15,884 bases of DNA from Nanobdellota archaeon (lineage in GTDB: Archaea; Nanobdellota; Nanobdellia; Woesearchaeales; GW2011-AR15): positions 1 to 15,884 of the forward strand of contig JAHIYL010000196.1 of NCBI GenBank assembly GCA_018815145.1, in the 5' to 3' direction. Positions 1 through 8,132 of this stretch are shown one piece after another. Position numbers and translations under genes: made by a program. The notes below the pieces were generated by a model that was not told the origin of the DNA, did no database searches, and saw nothing but the letters and a program-made list of their open reading frames with translations. Positions within the stretch are counted from its first letter, which is position 1. The number at the start of each line of letters is the position of its first letter.

Positions 1-687
1 GTTTCCGGCTTCTTTCCAATAAGTGCTTTTGGGCAGAGGGAAGCCTACAAGTGTTTTATTATTCATGATCAGTTCTGGAAATACGTCATATGAAAAATCT
101 GATTTCTTATACAGAGTTATAGTTTTGAGCACTTCCTTTTTTAGCACAAAAATACCTGAGTTCACTAAATTCATTTTCCCGATACCAACATGGTTTTTTA
201 AAAAACTGTCAGTCGGTCTTTCCACAAATCCTATTATTTTGTGCTGCCTATCTATGTCAATCAGACTTGACCCCCTTGATTTTTTCTCTCTGACCAGGAT
301 TGTTGCGTATGAATTTTTTTCTTTATGATACCCAAAAAACACACCCATATCCAAATCAGATAAAATATCCCCATACATAACTATGAAATCATCTTCTAAA
401 ATAGACGGGTCAATATTTTTCACTGCTCCGGCTGTCCCCAACAGAGTACTTTCAAAACTGTATCTCAAGTCTACACCTAATCCCTCTCCTGTTCCAAAAT
501 ATTCTTCAATTTTTTCAGAAAGATGACCAACACAAAGGATTATGTCTTTGATCCCTTGTTTTTTTAGGAGAGCCAGCTGATAATACAAAAGCGGTTTGCC
601 ACATATACTGACCATGGATTTGGGAATCTTTTCAGAAACTGGTAAAAGCCTTGTTGCCAAGCCACCACAGACAATCACGACTTGCAT
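1..687 (-). CDS. Sugar-1-phosphate nucleotidyltransferase, C-terminus cut by window edge
   Basis: The reading frame is open from the ATG at 687 to base 1 (229 codons, no stop), so the gene continues beyond the left edge. Visible motifs of the NDP-sugar pyrophosphorylase family (COG1208-like): GGLATRL at residues 8-14 (nucleotide-binding loop), PKSM at 22-25, CGKPLLYY at 29-36, GTAGAV at 84-89, YGD at 105-107 (expected metal/sugar-phosphate site) and VNSGIF at 175-180. Family enzymes join a sugar-1-phosphate to an NTP in the cytoplasm to make an NDP-sugar. The ATR variant of the G-T-R loop resembles the heptose/mannose-1-phosphate guanylyltransferase branch, but the substrate cannot be told. 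The WxD-IG motif usual near residue 225 reads WKEAG here, with Glu for Asp. Only 1 base separates the start from the epimerase stop, and GGAG lies 8 nt upstream, so the pair is translationally linked. Confidence 0.88.
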   Translation of the reverse strand, partial: MQVVIVCGGLATRLLPVSEKIPKSMVSICGKPLLYYQLALLKKQGIKDIILCVGHLSEKIEEYFGTGEGLGVDLRYSFESTLLGTAGAVKNIDPSILEDDFIVMYGDILSDLDMGVFFGYHKEKNSYATILVREKKSRGSSLIDIDRQHKIIGFVERPTDSFLKNHVGIGKMNLVNSGIFVLKKEVLKTITLYKKSDFSYDVFPELIMNNKTLVGFPLPKSTYWKEAGN

Positions 688-688
688 C

Positions 689-1624
689 TCACTTCTCCAA
701 AAGAATGGAAACTGTTTTCCTGACTGCCTCTTCAGAAGTCAATCTTGGCTTCCAGCCAAGCGTATTTATCTTTTTTGCTGAAAGATATGAGACTGGAACA
801 TCTCCTTTCCATCCCTGTTTCGAACCTGAATAAGTGAAATTCACATTTTCCAATTTCATCCCTTCACAGACAGCATTTGCTATGAAATTGACATCGCATG
901 TACCAACTGAAGCAAGATTAAAAATGTTCATTTCTTCTCTGGAATTTTCAATACCGTAAAGTATACCCTCAATACAGTCTTTGACAAACAGATAGTGCTT
1001 GGTCTGCCTGCCGTCTCCTAAAATCAGCAGCTCTTTTGGATCATTTTTAAGTTTATTTATAAAATCAAAAATTACGCCATGGGTCTGCCGGTTACCTATT
1101 ATATTTGCAAACCTGAATATCCATGCCTGCAGTCCGTAGATATGACTGAATGCACTGATTAGGTGTTCTGAGTATACTTTGCTTGCCCCATAAAGAGAGA
1201 TTGTCAGCCTTCCACCATAGGTTTCATCAGCAATATCTGTGCCTGTGTTCCCATACACTGTCCCGCTTGAGGAAAACATGATCCTATTGATTTTATTGAT
1301 CCTCATTGCCTCAAGCACATTCCTTGTTGCAATGGCATTCTGCTTAAGATCAAGATCAGTCTCTTCTAATCCCCTAAGGACATCTGGGTTTGCTGCAAAA
1401 TGGAATACAAAATCGTGCCCTTTGATAACTTCACATAATCTTTCAGAATCAAGAAGATCTGCTTTTATCAACCTAAAATTTGCTTTTTCCGAGTGATGAG
1501 CAAGAAATTCTTTTTTTCCAGAACTTAAATTATCATAGACAGTCACTGTGTGCCCTGTATCCATCAGCTCATCTACCAAATTGCTAGCAATGAATCCTGC
1601 CCCGCCTGTCACAAATGCTTTCAT
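689..1624 (-). CDS. NAD-dependent nucleotide-sugar epimerase/dehydratase (extended SDR)
   Basis: This is an extended short-chain dehydrogenase of 311 residues, the usual length for UDP-glucose/UDP-GlcNAc 4-epimerase-like enzymes. Seen: the NAD-binding GGAGFIASN at residues 7-15, acidic D31 after the second strand (VYDN), FHFAANP at 75-80, catalytic SSSGTVYG at 118-125 and YGASK with Tyr145 and Lys149, then RFANIIGNRQ at 171-180. It should interconvert or dehydrate an NDP-sugar in the cytoplasm; the exact sugar is unknown. Start choice: a GTG at 1636 is in frame, but it lies inside GGGTG, which fits a Shine-Dalgarno site 9 nt before the ATG at 1624, and the ATG gives the normal MKAFVTGGAG start. 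It follows the SMR gene by about 30 bp and precedes the nucleotidyltransferase by 1 bp, consistent with one nucleotide-sugar supply operon. Confidence 0.92.
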   Translation of the reverse strand: MKAFVTGGAGFIASNLVDELMDTGHTVTVYDNLSSGKKEFLAHHSEKANFRLIKADLLDSERLCEVIKGHDFVFHFAANPDVLRGLEETDLDLKQNAIATRNVLEAMRINKINRIMFSSSGTVYGNTGTDIADETYGGRLTISLYGASKVYSEHLISAFSHIYGLQAWIFRFANIIGNRQTHGVIFDFINKLKNDPKELLILGDGRQTKHYLFVKDCIEGILYGIENSREEMNIFNLASVGTCDVNFIANAVCEGMKLENVNFTYSGSKQGWKGDVPVSYLSAKKINTLGWKPRLTSEEAVRKTVSILLEK

Positions 1625-1655
1625 TCTTAATTGCACCCTTTATAGTTATAATTGA

Positions 1656-1991
1656 TTATCGGACAATAAAAAAAACACCAAAAATAATGAATATAATGCC
1701 ATAGATTTTATAGGAATTCATGTTCTCCTTGAGGTATTTGGCTGAAATCATGAGCACCCAAATATAAGTCAGAGAAGTTATCGGATAGACTATAGTAAGT
1801 TCTTCAAATTTTAAGGCAATGATATAAAATATGGTTGAAAAGCCATATAAAAACAACCCTAACATCAACTTGTAGTTTTTTAAGATGGCTGCAATCTTAA
1901 ACTCTTTTGCACCTATCTTCAGATAAAAAGAACCTGCCGCCCCAATGAATGAAGCTAATACAACAAGTAAGATTGAATAGATATTAGCCAT
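1656..1991 (-). CDS. Half-size SMR/EamA-type (ArnE/ArnF-like) membrane protein
   Basis: A 111-residue, almost wholly hydrophobic protein with four predicted membrane helices (about 5-25, 36-60, 66-86 and 93-110). The loop pattern E-(L)-T-x-V-Y-P-I-T-S-L-x-Y-I-W at about 64-78 followed by KYLKENM is typical of the drug/metabolite transporter superfamily at half size (small multidrug resistance / ArnE-ArnF type). Half-size members act as homo- or heterodimers; ArnE/ArnF move a lipid-linked aminosugar across the membrane. Its start overlaps the end of the preceding SMR gene by 8 bp, so the two are probably co-translated and form a heterodimer. Next to STT3 and sugar-nucleotide enzymes, a role in lipid-linked sugar translocation is a reasonable inference, but another small solute is possible. 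Confidence 0.8.
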   Translation of the reverse strand: MANIYSILLVVLASFIGAAGSFYLKIGAKEFKIAAILKNYKLMLGLFLYGFSTIFYIIALKFEELTIVYPITSLTYIWVLMISAKYLKENMNSYKIYGIIFIIFGVFFIVR

Positions 1992-2391
1992 CTGAAAACC
2001 TTGTCTTTTTTTTGTTGATGTGTCTTTTTAGCTCTTTGGTTTTGCTCCCAAGACCAATACAAATTATCCCCACCATTATCAGAAGCATGCCACCAATTTT
2101 AAAATAAGTCATTTTCTCACCAAGATAAATTACTGACGTCAGAGCCACCCAGATATAGCTGATGGAAATCAATGGATAGACAAAAGACAGATCCCATTCT
2201 TTCAGGGCCATAACGAGTATGAGTGCCCCTATGAAATAAAATAATCCTCCAAGATAGAGCCATTGATTGGTAAGCAGCACAACAAGATCAAATGCTAGAT
2301 TCACTGAAGCAAGCTTAAAAAAAATCTGGCCGAGAGTAGTGAACAGTGTACAAAGAACCATAATGAATATTGCCTTGATGCCTGAATTCAT
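1984..2391 (-). CDS. Half-size SMR/EamA-type membrane protein, partner of the next gene
   Basis: A 135-residue protein with four predicted membrane helices (about 5-26, 41-62, 69-89 and 97-113) and a basic cytosolic tail (KTKELKRHINKKK, about 116-128). It shares the signature of its neighbour: D/E-L-S-F-V-Y-P-L-I-S-I-S-Y-I-W at about 67-81, then YLGEKM. A Gln-rich first helix (TTLGQIFFK) replaces the AAGSFYLK of the other copy, so the pair are diverged paralogues rather than a recent duplication. It lies 11 bp after the STT3 stop codon, with no clear Shine-Dalgarno site, and its last 8 bp overlap the next gene. Known family behaviour and the overlap suggest a heterodimeric transporter or flippase; the cargo is not known. 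Confidence 0.8.
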   Translation of the reverse strand: MNSGIKAIFIMVLCTLFTTLGQIFFKLASVNLAFDLVVLLTNQWLYLGGLFYFIGALILVMALKEWDLSFVYPLISISYIWVALTSVIYLGEKMTYFKIGGMLLIMVGIICIGLGSKTKELKRHINKKKTRFSDG

Positions 2392-2402
2392 GTTTTTTTA
2401 TA

Positions 2403-5336
2403 TTATTCTTCGTCCCAGTTGATCTTCCACACAATTATCCTCTGTCCCTGCACATCTGTCACATCGCTGAATCTTTCATAATGCGGATTGTATTTTCCCT
2501 CAAGATAGAACAGCTGTGTAAACATAGACTTTGTCAATTCCGGACTCATGACAACACTCCTCAGAGTATCGCTGTCGACAAGGACATTGAACCCAAATTT
2601 GTTTTCTGTCTCCAGTCCATCAAATTCTGCAATCCCTGTTTCCTCTGCAAGAGCAAATTTGTTTGGTGTTGCCTGAAGCTCTCCCAGTTTCTGGCCTGTC
2701 CCTTTATCATAGAGCCCCAATACCAAAAAAGAGCTTTCATGATCTGAAAGGTTTATAACTGATTTTTCAAAAACCGCCCTCTGGGTAGTTGAATCTGAGA
2801 CAACCACACTATATCCGCATACAATCAGGTCTTCCTGTTTTGAGCACCCTCCTTCACCGATGAAGCTTGGCCATGCCGCTATCCAGTCATTGATTTGCCT
2901 GTCGTCTTTTTTTGGAAGAAGCTCCTTATCATAGATATCCATTGCATCTGTCTCAGAATAACCTAATTCTGTTACCAACGAATCAACAAACTTCTGCTTT
3001 GTGCCTGAATTCCTGTAATAATCATAGAGTCTTGCCCTTTCAAAGCTCCATATCCCAAAATGCGCCCATACTCCTGCTTTTGATACCATGTCCTGGCTTG
3101 TGATAAAGTAATTTTCAGGGGGATTGCAGTGTGTGTATGACAAGATCTCATCTGCCTTTTCTCCATCTATATAATCCAAGAGCACTTCCTTTGCCTCTTT
3201 TTTATCAAGTACAATTATCTTATTCAGTATCTCAATTGATTTAACCTGTTCTTTCAGCTCAAGATCCAATTTATCATATGCAGTATTGCTGCCGCAGTCA
3301 AGCATCCTTAGTATGCCTCTCGACAGGTGTTCGTCTTCTGTCAATAACGCTTTTCCTACCCAATGCGCCATAGGTGTGTTCTGGCTTGCACCATCAAAAG
3401 TTACCCTCCTGTCAGCAAGAAACTTGAACCAATGCCCAAAATCCCACCATGAATTGATAATAGCATCTTCTGATGCCTCATTATTGATTTTGGTCAGGCT
3501 TTCATACCATCCGTCATTGACATGAGGTATATATGATCTTGAAACCTTAATCCCTGCTTTTATTGGATTGACCAGCAATACAAGGAGGAGCAGTAAAACC
3601 AGGAATTTTGACAGAACCTTTCCCAGATACAGGTGCTTATTTGCAAAATCTATCAGGAATTCATATACTAATCCGATTGCTATTGAAAATGCAACAGCAA
3701 ATGGCGGCACCAGCAGAAGGATGAACCTTATGCCTTTTGTTGATGCATATATGGTTGTAACAAACCAGGCAATCAAAAGGATGCCCAGCTTTATATCTAT
3801 CTTGAACCTGTAGACCAATGACAGAAGCATGCCTACAAAGACAGGGGCAAGCAAAAGGAAGATGAATGGCCCCAGATTCATACCTGTATTGTTTATAAAG
3901 AATGAAAACCAGATGAAAGAACCTGCAAGATATATGAAAGATATGGTCTTCTGTTTCTTGAAATCGACAAGTGTACTGACAATACCCATCAATGCTATCA
4001 AAAAAAAGAACCTGCTGCCGACACCATCAATCGTTTCTCCCAGAGAGGCCGGATTGAGCTCTGCAACAGTGGTATATACATTTGGCCAATAAGAGCCAGA
4101 CCTCTGCGCTTCCTTCAGCCTCGTGACCCTGATAGGTTTATTCAGCACATCTACAAAATCCGAGCCTTCACCAAAAAGAAAGGCACTGGCTCCTGACATG
4201 ACCAAAAATATCACCAACACCATCAGGAGATTCTTGATTTCATGTGAAAATAATTTTGAGAAATCTTTTCTGATAATCCTGAAATTATATACAAAATAAT
4301 AACCAAGATATGCACAAATAGAACCAATCAAAAAATAGAAGATATACCACCAGCCTGACCAGGCTAATGCATAGAGCCCTATAAAAAATCCGGACAGGGC
4401 AGCATAGATTGCCTTCATCTTCTTGTCATCTGCAGCAACAGCATGGATAAACAGGAATAGGATGAGCAATGGAAAAACAATGTTCATGATGTCGTTGTCG
4501 CTGCCAAGGGATCTGCTCAATATTGTCGGATGCGTCGCAATCAGCATTGAAGCGAAAAAACCACCAATGTTGCCTGCAAGCTTCCTGCCTACAAGAAAAG
4601 ATATAAAGACAGCAATCAATGCCAGGAAAAGCGGAGTCAGAAATGCTGCCTGCATAAGAGTCATCTTAGGATTGAAGAACTTAGTGATTCTGAATACATC
4701 TGCTTCAATATATGGATATAGGTTGGAGTCGACCGGTGCACCCTGCGGTGCCATCATATAAGTGTCATAATCTTTCCCATCCCGCACTTCATCACCATAT
4801 GTCCCTTTCTCCAGGAGATTTCTTGCATACCTCATGTAAAAATAGGAGTCTATGTCGCCAAGATATGTATATCCGTTCTCATCCTGGAACTGTGACTTGA
4901 GATATTCTGAATTCTGTTTTATGGCATTCTCAATCCCTGCTTTTTCAGCTACAATCACCTGATTGTATCTCTCCTCAATAAGAGCATTCTTGTTCTGGGC
5001 AGGCAGATTCGGATATTCTGAATTTACCTGTCCTGTCACCTGCCCCCTTATGTTATTGTGGACGCTCTGTGTCGCAAAATCATCTGTTATGGGAAGATAT
5101 GTAGGAATGAGTCTTAAATATACAGTCAGGAGCAAGGGAATCAATACAATGAGTATTGCAGCATTCCTGGCAATGAATGTCTTTGCACTATCCAAATCAA
5201 TTGTGATGTCTTCATCAGCTGCTCTTTTTGCACTTGATTTGCTGTGTGTGTTTTTCTTTTTTGCAGGTTTTTTGAATATTTTTGAAATCTTTTTGAAATC
5301 AATTGTTACTTCTTCATCAATATCTTCTTTTGCCAT
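2403..5336 (-). CDS. aglB: Oligosaccharyltransferase STT3/AglB
   Basis: This 977-residue membrane enzyme should transfer a preassembled glycan from a lipid carrier to Asn in N-X-S/T sequons on the outer face of the membrane. Visible motifs: a first catalytic Asp in DIDSYFYMRYARN (D161/D163), a second acidic motif GSDND with D280 and D282, the external-loop TxxE-type motif TVAE at 423-426, and the sequon-binding WWDFG at 630-634. About thirteen hydrophobic helices fill residues 57-590, and a soluble C-terminal domain covers 591-977. Length and layout fit archaeal AglB. A charged cytosolic tail of about 55 residues precedes the first helix. The ATG at 5336 has a strong GGGGAG Shine-Dalgarno site 7 nt upstream and a TATA box at 5378-5389. 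It is the first gene of the leftward operon. The DK-type motif is not assigned with certainty; SQDMVSK near 747-753 is a candidate region. Confidence 0.95.
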   Translation of the reverse strand: MAKEDIDEEVTIDFKKISKIFKKPAKKKNTHSKSSAKRAADEDITIDLDSAKTFIARNAAILIVLIPLLLTVYLRLIPTYLPITDDFATQSVHNNIRGQVTGQVNSEYPNLPAQNKNALIEERYNQVIVAEKAGIENAIKQNSEYLKSQFQDENGYTYLGDIDSYFYMRYARNLLEKGTYGDEVRDGKDYDTYMMAPQGAPVDSNLYPYIEADVFRITKFFNPKMTLMQAAFLTPLFLALIAVFISFLVGRKLAGNIGGFFASMLIATHPTILSRSLGSDNDIMNIVFPLLILFLFIHAVAADDKKMKAIYAALSGFFIGLYALAWSGWWYIFYFLIGSICAYLGYYFVYNFRIIRKDFSKLFSHEIKNLLMVLVIFLVMSGASAFLFGEGSDFVDVLNKPIRVTRLKEAQRSGSYWPNVYTTVAELNPASLGETIDGVGSRFFFLIALMGIVSTLVDFKKQKTISFIYLAGSFIWFSFFINNTGMNLGPFIFLLLAPVFVGMLLSLVYRFKIDIKLGILLIAWFVTTIYASTKGIRFILLLVPPFAVAFSIAIGLVYEFLIDFANKHLYLGKVLSKFLVLLLLLVLLVNPIKAGIKVSRSYIPHVNDGWYESLTKINNEASEDAIINSWWDFGHWFKFLADRRVTFDGASQNTPMAHWVGKALLTEDEHLSRGILRMLDCGSNTAYDKLDLELKEQVKSIEILNKIIVLDKKEAKEVLLDYIDGEKADEILSYTHCNPPENYFITSQDMVSKAGVWAHFGIWSFERARLYDYYRNSGTKQKFVDSLVTELGYSETDAMDIYDKELLPKKDDRQINDWIAAWPSFIGEGGCSKQEDLIVCGYSVVVSDSTTQRAVFEKSVINLSDHESSFLVLGLYDKGTGQKLGELQATPNKFALAEETGIAEFDGLETENKFGFNVLVDSDTLRSVVMSPELTKSMFTQLFYLEGKYNPHYERFSDVTDVQGQRIIVWKINWDEE

Positions 5337-5377
5337 TTAACCACTCCCCTTGATTTTATCTATAAAATTCAAGATTC

Positions 5378-5389
5378 TTTTTAAATATT
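5378..5389 (-). promoter_or_regulatory. TATA-box promoter of the STT3 operon
   Basis: Read on the minus strand, the sequence is AATATTTAAAA, a good archaeal TATA box centred about 48 bp before the STT3 ATG. Transcription should start near 5357-5360, giving a leader of about 20 nt that contains the GGGGAG ribosome binding site. It is the only strong promoter seen for the leftward operon. Confidence 0.6.
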
Positions 5390-5447
5390 ATGCCTAAGAA
5401 ATGCCGGATAGGGACAAATATCCTGATTATGAAACAAATCAATGAAA

Positions 5448-5459
5448 ATATATTTAAAA
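5448..5459 (+). promoter_or_regulatory. TATA-box promoter of the FAD oxidoreductase gene
   Basis: The box ATATATTTAAAA follows an A-rich BRE-like stretch (ATGAAA). It ends about 29 bp before the ATG at 5488, so the transcript should be leaderless or nearly so. No Shine-Dalgarno site is seen, in agreement. It lies back to back with the STT3 promoter in a 151-bp divergent spacer. Confidence 0.6.
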
Positions 5460-5487
5460 CATCCCCGTTTCCAAAGAATATAACAAT

Positions 5488-7062
5488 ATGGCAAAAACAG
5501 CAATAATAATAGGCGCCGGTCCTGCCGGTCTGACTTCAGCATATGAGCTTCTTGAAAAGACAGATATTGTCCCGATAATATTTGAACAGAGCAATGACAT
5601 TGGCGGCATATCAAAAACAGTCAGATATAAGGGAAATCGGATGGATATAGGTGGACATAGGTTTTTTTCAAAATCCGATGTTGTAATGGGTTGGTGGGCA
5701 AATATCATGTCAACACAAGGGGCGCCATCCAAAGACGATTTGGTCTTGAAACGAAACATCGAATTCAACACAGGAGGACCGGATCCTGAAAAGACAGATG
5801 ATGTGATGCTCATAAGAACCAGGCTTTCAAGAATACTCCATCTAAGAAAATTTTTTGACTATCCAATATCAATATCTGCCCAGACAATAAAGAATCTCGG
5901 GTTGATCAAGACAGCAAAGATTGGTTTCAGCTACATATATTCAAGATTCTTTCCCATAAAAAAAGAAAATAGTCTTGAAGATTTTTTCATCAACAGATTT
6001 GGAAAGGAATTATACAGCACTTTCTTTAAAGACTATACAAAAAAACTATGGGGTGTTCCCTGCAACAAACTGCCTCCTGAATGGGGGGCGCAGAGAGTAA
6101 AGGGACTTTCTGTCAGCAAAGCAATCCTGCATTTTTTCAGGACTAAATTTTCAAGAAAAAGCACAATATCACAAAAAGATATCGAAACCTCCCTTATCCA
6201 GAGATTTCTTTATCCTAAGTTTGGACCGGGGCAGATGTGGGAAAAAGTCGCTGCAATAGTTGAAAAAAAAGGCGGAAAAATACATAAGCAAAAAAAAGTG
6301 ACAGGACTGGAGCATAAAAACGGAAAAATAATCAATGTCTCTGTGTTTGACCAAAAAAGCAAGAAAACAGAGATATTCAAGGCAGATTATTTCTTTTCAA
6401 CCATGCCGGTAAAAGATCTTGTATTAAGCTTTGCTCCTCCTCCCAAAAAAGAGGTGCTTGATATTGCTGAAGGATTAATGTACAGGGATTTCATAACAGT
6501 CGGAGTGCTCCTGAAAAGACTTAAGATAAAGAACCAGACAAAGACAAAGACCATCGGAAACATAATCCCCGACAACTGGATATATGTCCAGGAAAGGGAT
6601 GTCAAGCTCGGAAGGATACAGGTATTCAACAACTGGAGCCCGTATCTGGTAAAAGATCTTGAAAATACTGTATGGCTGGGGCTCGAATATTTCTGCAGCG
6701 AAGGTGACTCGTTCTGGAATAAAACTGACAAAGACCTATCAGGATATGCTGTCAGGGAACTTGAAAAGATTGGTGTGATCGAAGCAAAAGACGTCATCGA
6801 TTCAACAGTCATACGTATGCCAAAGACATATCCTTCCTATTTCGGCACATACAATAGGTTTGACACAGTACAGCAGTATACAGATGGTTTTGAAAACCTG
6901 TTCCTCATCGGAAGAAACGGGATGCATAAATACAACAACATGGATCACTCCATGCTTGCTGCCATAACAGCTGTATCAAACATCATTGATGGAAAAAAAG
7001 GAAAAGCAAATATCTGGACAATAAATACAGAACAGGAATATCACGAAGAAAAAAGCGGATGA
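5488..7062 (+). CDS. FAD-dependent UDP-galactopyranose-mutase/amine-oxidase-like oxidoreductase
   Basis: A 524-residue flavoprotein. The dinucleotide-binding GAGPAGL is at residues 9-15, the FAD-ribose acidic residue E33 ends the second strand (FEQS), GGIS is at 39-42, and RMDIGGHRFF at 51-60 forms the second part of the FAD site. A C-terminal flavin-contact segment (GRNGMHKYNNMDHSM) lies at about 475-489. This arrangement is shared by UDP-galactopyranose mutase, protoporphyrinogen oxidase-like and amine-oxidase-like enzymes (COG1232/1233). Members with the IGGHRFF and NGMHKYNNMDHSM signature are often found in glycan clusters, so a sugar-nucleotide or isoprenoid-lipid substrate is plausible but unproven. 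There is no signal peptide or membrane helix, so it should be cytosolic. It is divergent from STT3 and convergent with the next membrane protein, so it is probably monocistronic. Confidence 0.82.
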   Translation: MAKTAIIIGAGPAGLTSAYELLEKTDIVPIIFEQSNDIGGISKTVRYKGNRMDIGGHRFFSKSDVVMGWWANIMSTQGAPSKDDLVLKRNIEFNTGGPDPEKTDDVMLIRTRLSRILHLRKFFDYPISISAQTIKNLGLIKTAKIGFSYIYSRFFPIKKENSLEDFFINRFGKELYSTFFKDYTKKLWGVPCNKLPPEWGAQRVKGLSVSKAILHFFRTKFSRKSTISQKDIETSLIQRFLYPKFGPGQMWEKVAAIVEKKGGKIHKQKKVTGLEHKNGKIINVSVFDQKSKKTEIFKADYFFSTMPVKDLVLSFAPPPKKEVLDIAEGLMYRDFITVGVLLKRLKIKNQTKTKTIGNIIPDNWIYVQERDVKLGRIQVFNNWSPYLVKDLENTVWLGLEYFCSEGDSFWNKTDKDLSGYAVRELEKIGVIEAKDVIDSTVIRMPKTYPSYFGTYNRFDTVQQYTDGFENLFLIGRNGMHKYNNMDHSMLAAITAVSNIIDGKKGKANIWTINTEQEYHEEKSG

Positions 7063-7069
7063 CTGCCAG

Positions 7070-7085
7070 TTTTTTCTCAATTTTT
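7070..7085 (+). terminator. Poly-T terminator after the FAD oxidoreductase
   Basis: Two T runs (TTTTTT and TTTTT, split by CTCAA) begin 8 bp after the stop codon. Archaeal RNA polymerase terminates at such runs without a hairpin, and none is seen. The run fills most of the 28-bp convergent spacer. Confidence 0.45.
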
Positions 7086-7090
7086 GCATG

Positions 7091-8089
7091 TCAAATTCTG
7101 ATCCCTTTTATCAGCGCAATAAATTGTGCCAACAATTCTTTTGGGACTTCAATCAAAGAATCCTTAATCTGGACAAGATAGGGTGTCTCTTCAAACATAT
7201 TGGCTATAATCAATGGAAAAGACCATATCATCATCGGCAAAAAAAGACGGGTATGTGTCATCCCCCCATAAAAAATATGAGGGATTATGAAAAGTACAGG
7301 AAAATAAATCATCTTTTTTAGCATCAAGTCTCTTTTATGGATATTAAGATATGAATATCCCAAAATCAATATATACAATATTATGAATGGTATCTGGATT
7401 GGTTTAAAATAATCCATGAGCATAAAGGGCTTATCTGTCGGAACAATATCAAATATCACTTCAGCAACAATTATGTGTGTTGATAAAGACAACATAAAAA
7501 GAAAGACTGATTTTGCGAACTTTCTTGTGGCCATATAATACAAGACTGAAATAAAGATTGCTGTCTCCTTCACCATTGTTCCGATAAATATGGTCAATGC
7601 AATGACTGGAAATTCATTTTTGATGTTTTTTGACAGTAGAAAAAAAACAAGAGCAAAAATGAAAAAATTTGTACTCTCATAAGTGAAATAATCAAAAGAC
7701 GTCTTTACCATCACGAGAAGAAAGAGACTTCCGATGACTGATTTTGATCTTGAAAGAAAATTCCTATTGAATAGATAGGCCATAAGGACTGCAAGGAATG
7801 TGAAAGTGAAGATATGAATCAGGACTGCAAGGTTCATTGCAAATTCATAAGGGAAGAATTTTAACAGGAACTGCCCCAAACCATACGTCGTGTATGCTGT
7901 AAGGAACCTTGGCTGTTTCTGGGTGCTTCCGACACCTGCCACAACCTGCATTATATCGCCTTCAAGGAGCCAGTCATATTCCCAATAATTTCCTACAATG
8001 AATCCTTTCGGAAGGACAATCGCAAAAGTGCAAAAAGCAAGAAAAAGATAGATTGGAAGATCTTTACCGGCTTTTGAAGTCAACTTCAT
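7091..8089 (-). CDS. Polytopic membrane protein, GT-C-like, function unknown
   Basis: A 332-residue protein with about nine hydrophobic segments. I do not recognise a named family. Landmarks: an acidic first external loop (NYWEYDWLLEGD, 34-45), RFLT at 61-64, TYESTNFF at 136-143, VKET at 173-176, and HTRLFLP at 279-285 just before the last hydrophobic segment. Acidic residues after the first helix and multiple helices resemble GT-C glycosyltransferases, which use polyprenyl-phosphate sugars. The same landmarks, in the same order, occur in the protein at 9831-10772, so the two are probably diverged paralogues. The C-terminal 35 residues appear amphipathic rather than membrane-spanning. It has its own TATA box and is separated by 43 bp from the upstream UPF0104 gene. 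Glycosyltransferase activity is inferred from topology and neighbourhood. Confidence 0.65.
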   Translation of the reverse strand: MKLTSKAGKDLPIYLFLAFCTFAIVLPKGFIVGNYWEYDWLLEGDIMQVVAGVGSTQKQPRFLTAYTTYGLGQFLLKFFPYEFAMNLAVLIHIFTFTFLAVLMAYLFNRNFLSRSKSVIGSLFLLVMVKTSFDYFTYESTNFFIFALVFFLLSKNIKNEFPVIALTIFIGTMVKETAIFISVLYYMATRKFAKSVFLFMLSLSTHIIVAEVIFDIVPTDKPFMLMDYFKPIQIPFIILYILILGYSYLNIHKRDLMLKKMIYFPVLFIIPHIFYGGMTHTRLFLPMMIWSFPLIIANMFEETPYLVQIKDSLIEVPKELLAQFIALIKGIRI

Positions 8090-8112
8090 GTTGGTTCTTT
8101 AAAAATTAAGGA

Positions 8113-8124
8113 TTATATATAAAA
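8113..8124 (-). promoter_or_regulatory. TATA box for the GT-C-like gene at 7091-8089
   Basis: On the minus strand the spacer reads TTTTATATATAA about 24-35 bp before the ATG at 8089. This would give a leaderless or very short-leader transcript separate from that of the upstream UPF0104 gene. Confidence 0.5.
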
Positions 8125-8132
8125 TTTGCGAA

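Noticed and set aside
23..328. A 101-codon open frame on the plus strand
   Set aside because: It is antisense to the nucleotidyltransferase, whose motifs are clear in the minus frame; the plus-strand product has no recognisable features.
1625..1636. In-frame GTG at 1636 as the epimerase start, giving four extra residues
   Set aside because: The GTG is part of GGGTG, which fits a ribosome binding site for the ATG at 1624, and the family normally begins right at MKxxVTGGAG.
4423..4761. A 112-codon plus-strand frame, and several similar ones opposite STT3 (for example 4963-5340)
   Set aside because: All lie antisense to the motif-rich STT3 frame, lack plausible promoters or ribosome sites, and have composition typical of shadow frames.
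6408..6660. Repeated GTAAAAGATCTTG at 6408-6420 and 6648-6660
   Set aside because: Both copies encode V-K-D-L in the same protein frame; there is no larger repeat, array or dyad, so chance codon reuse is sufficient.
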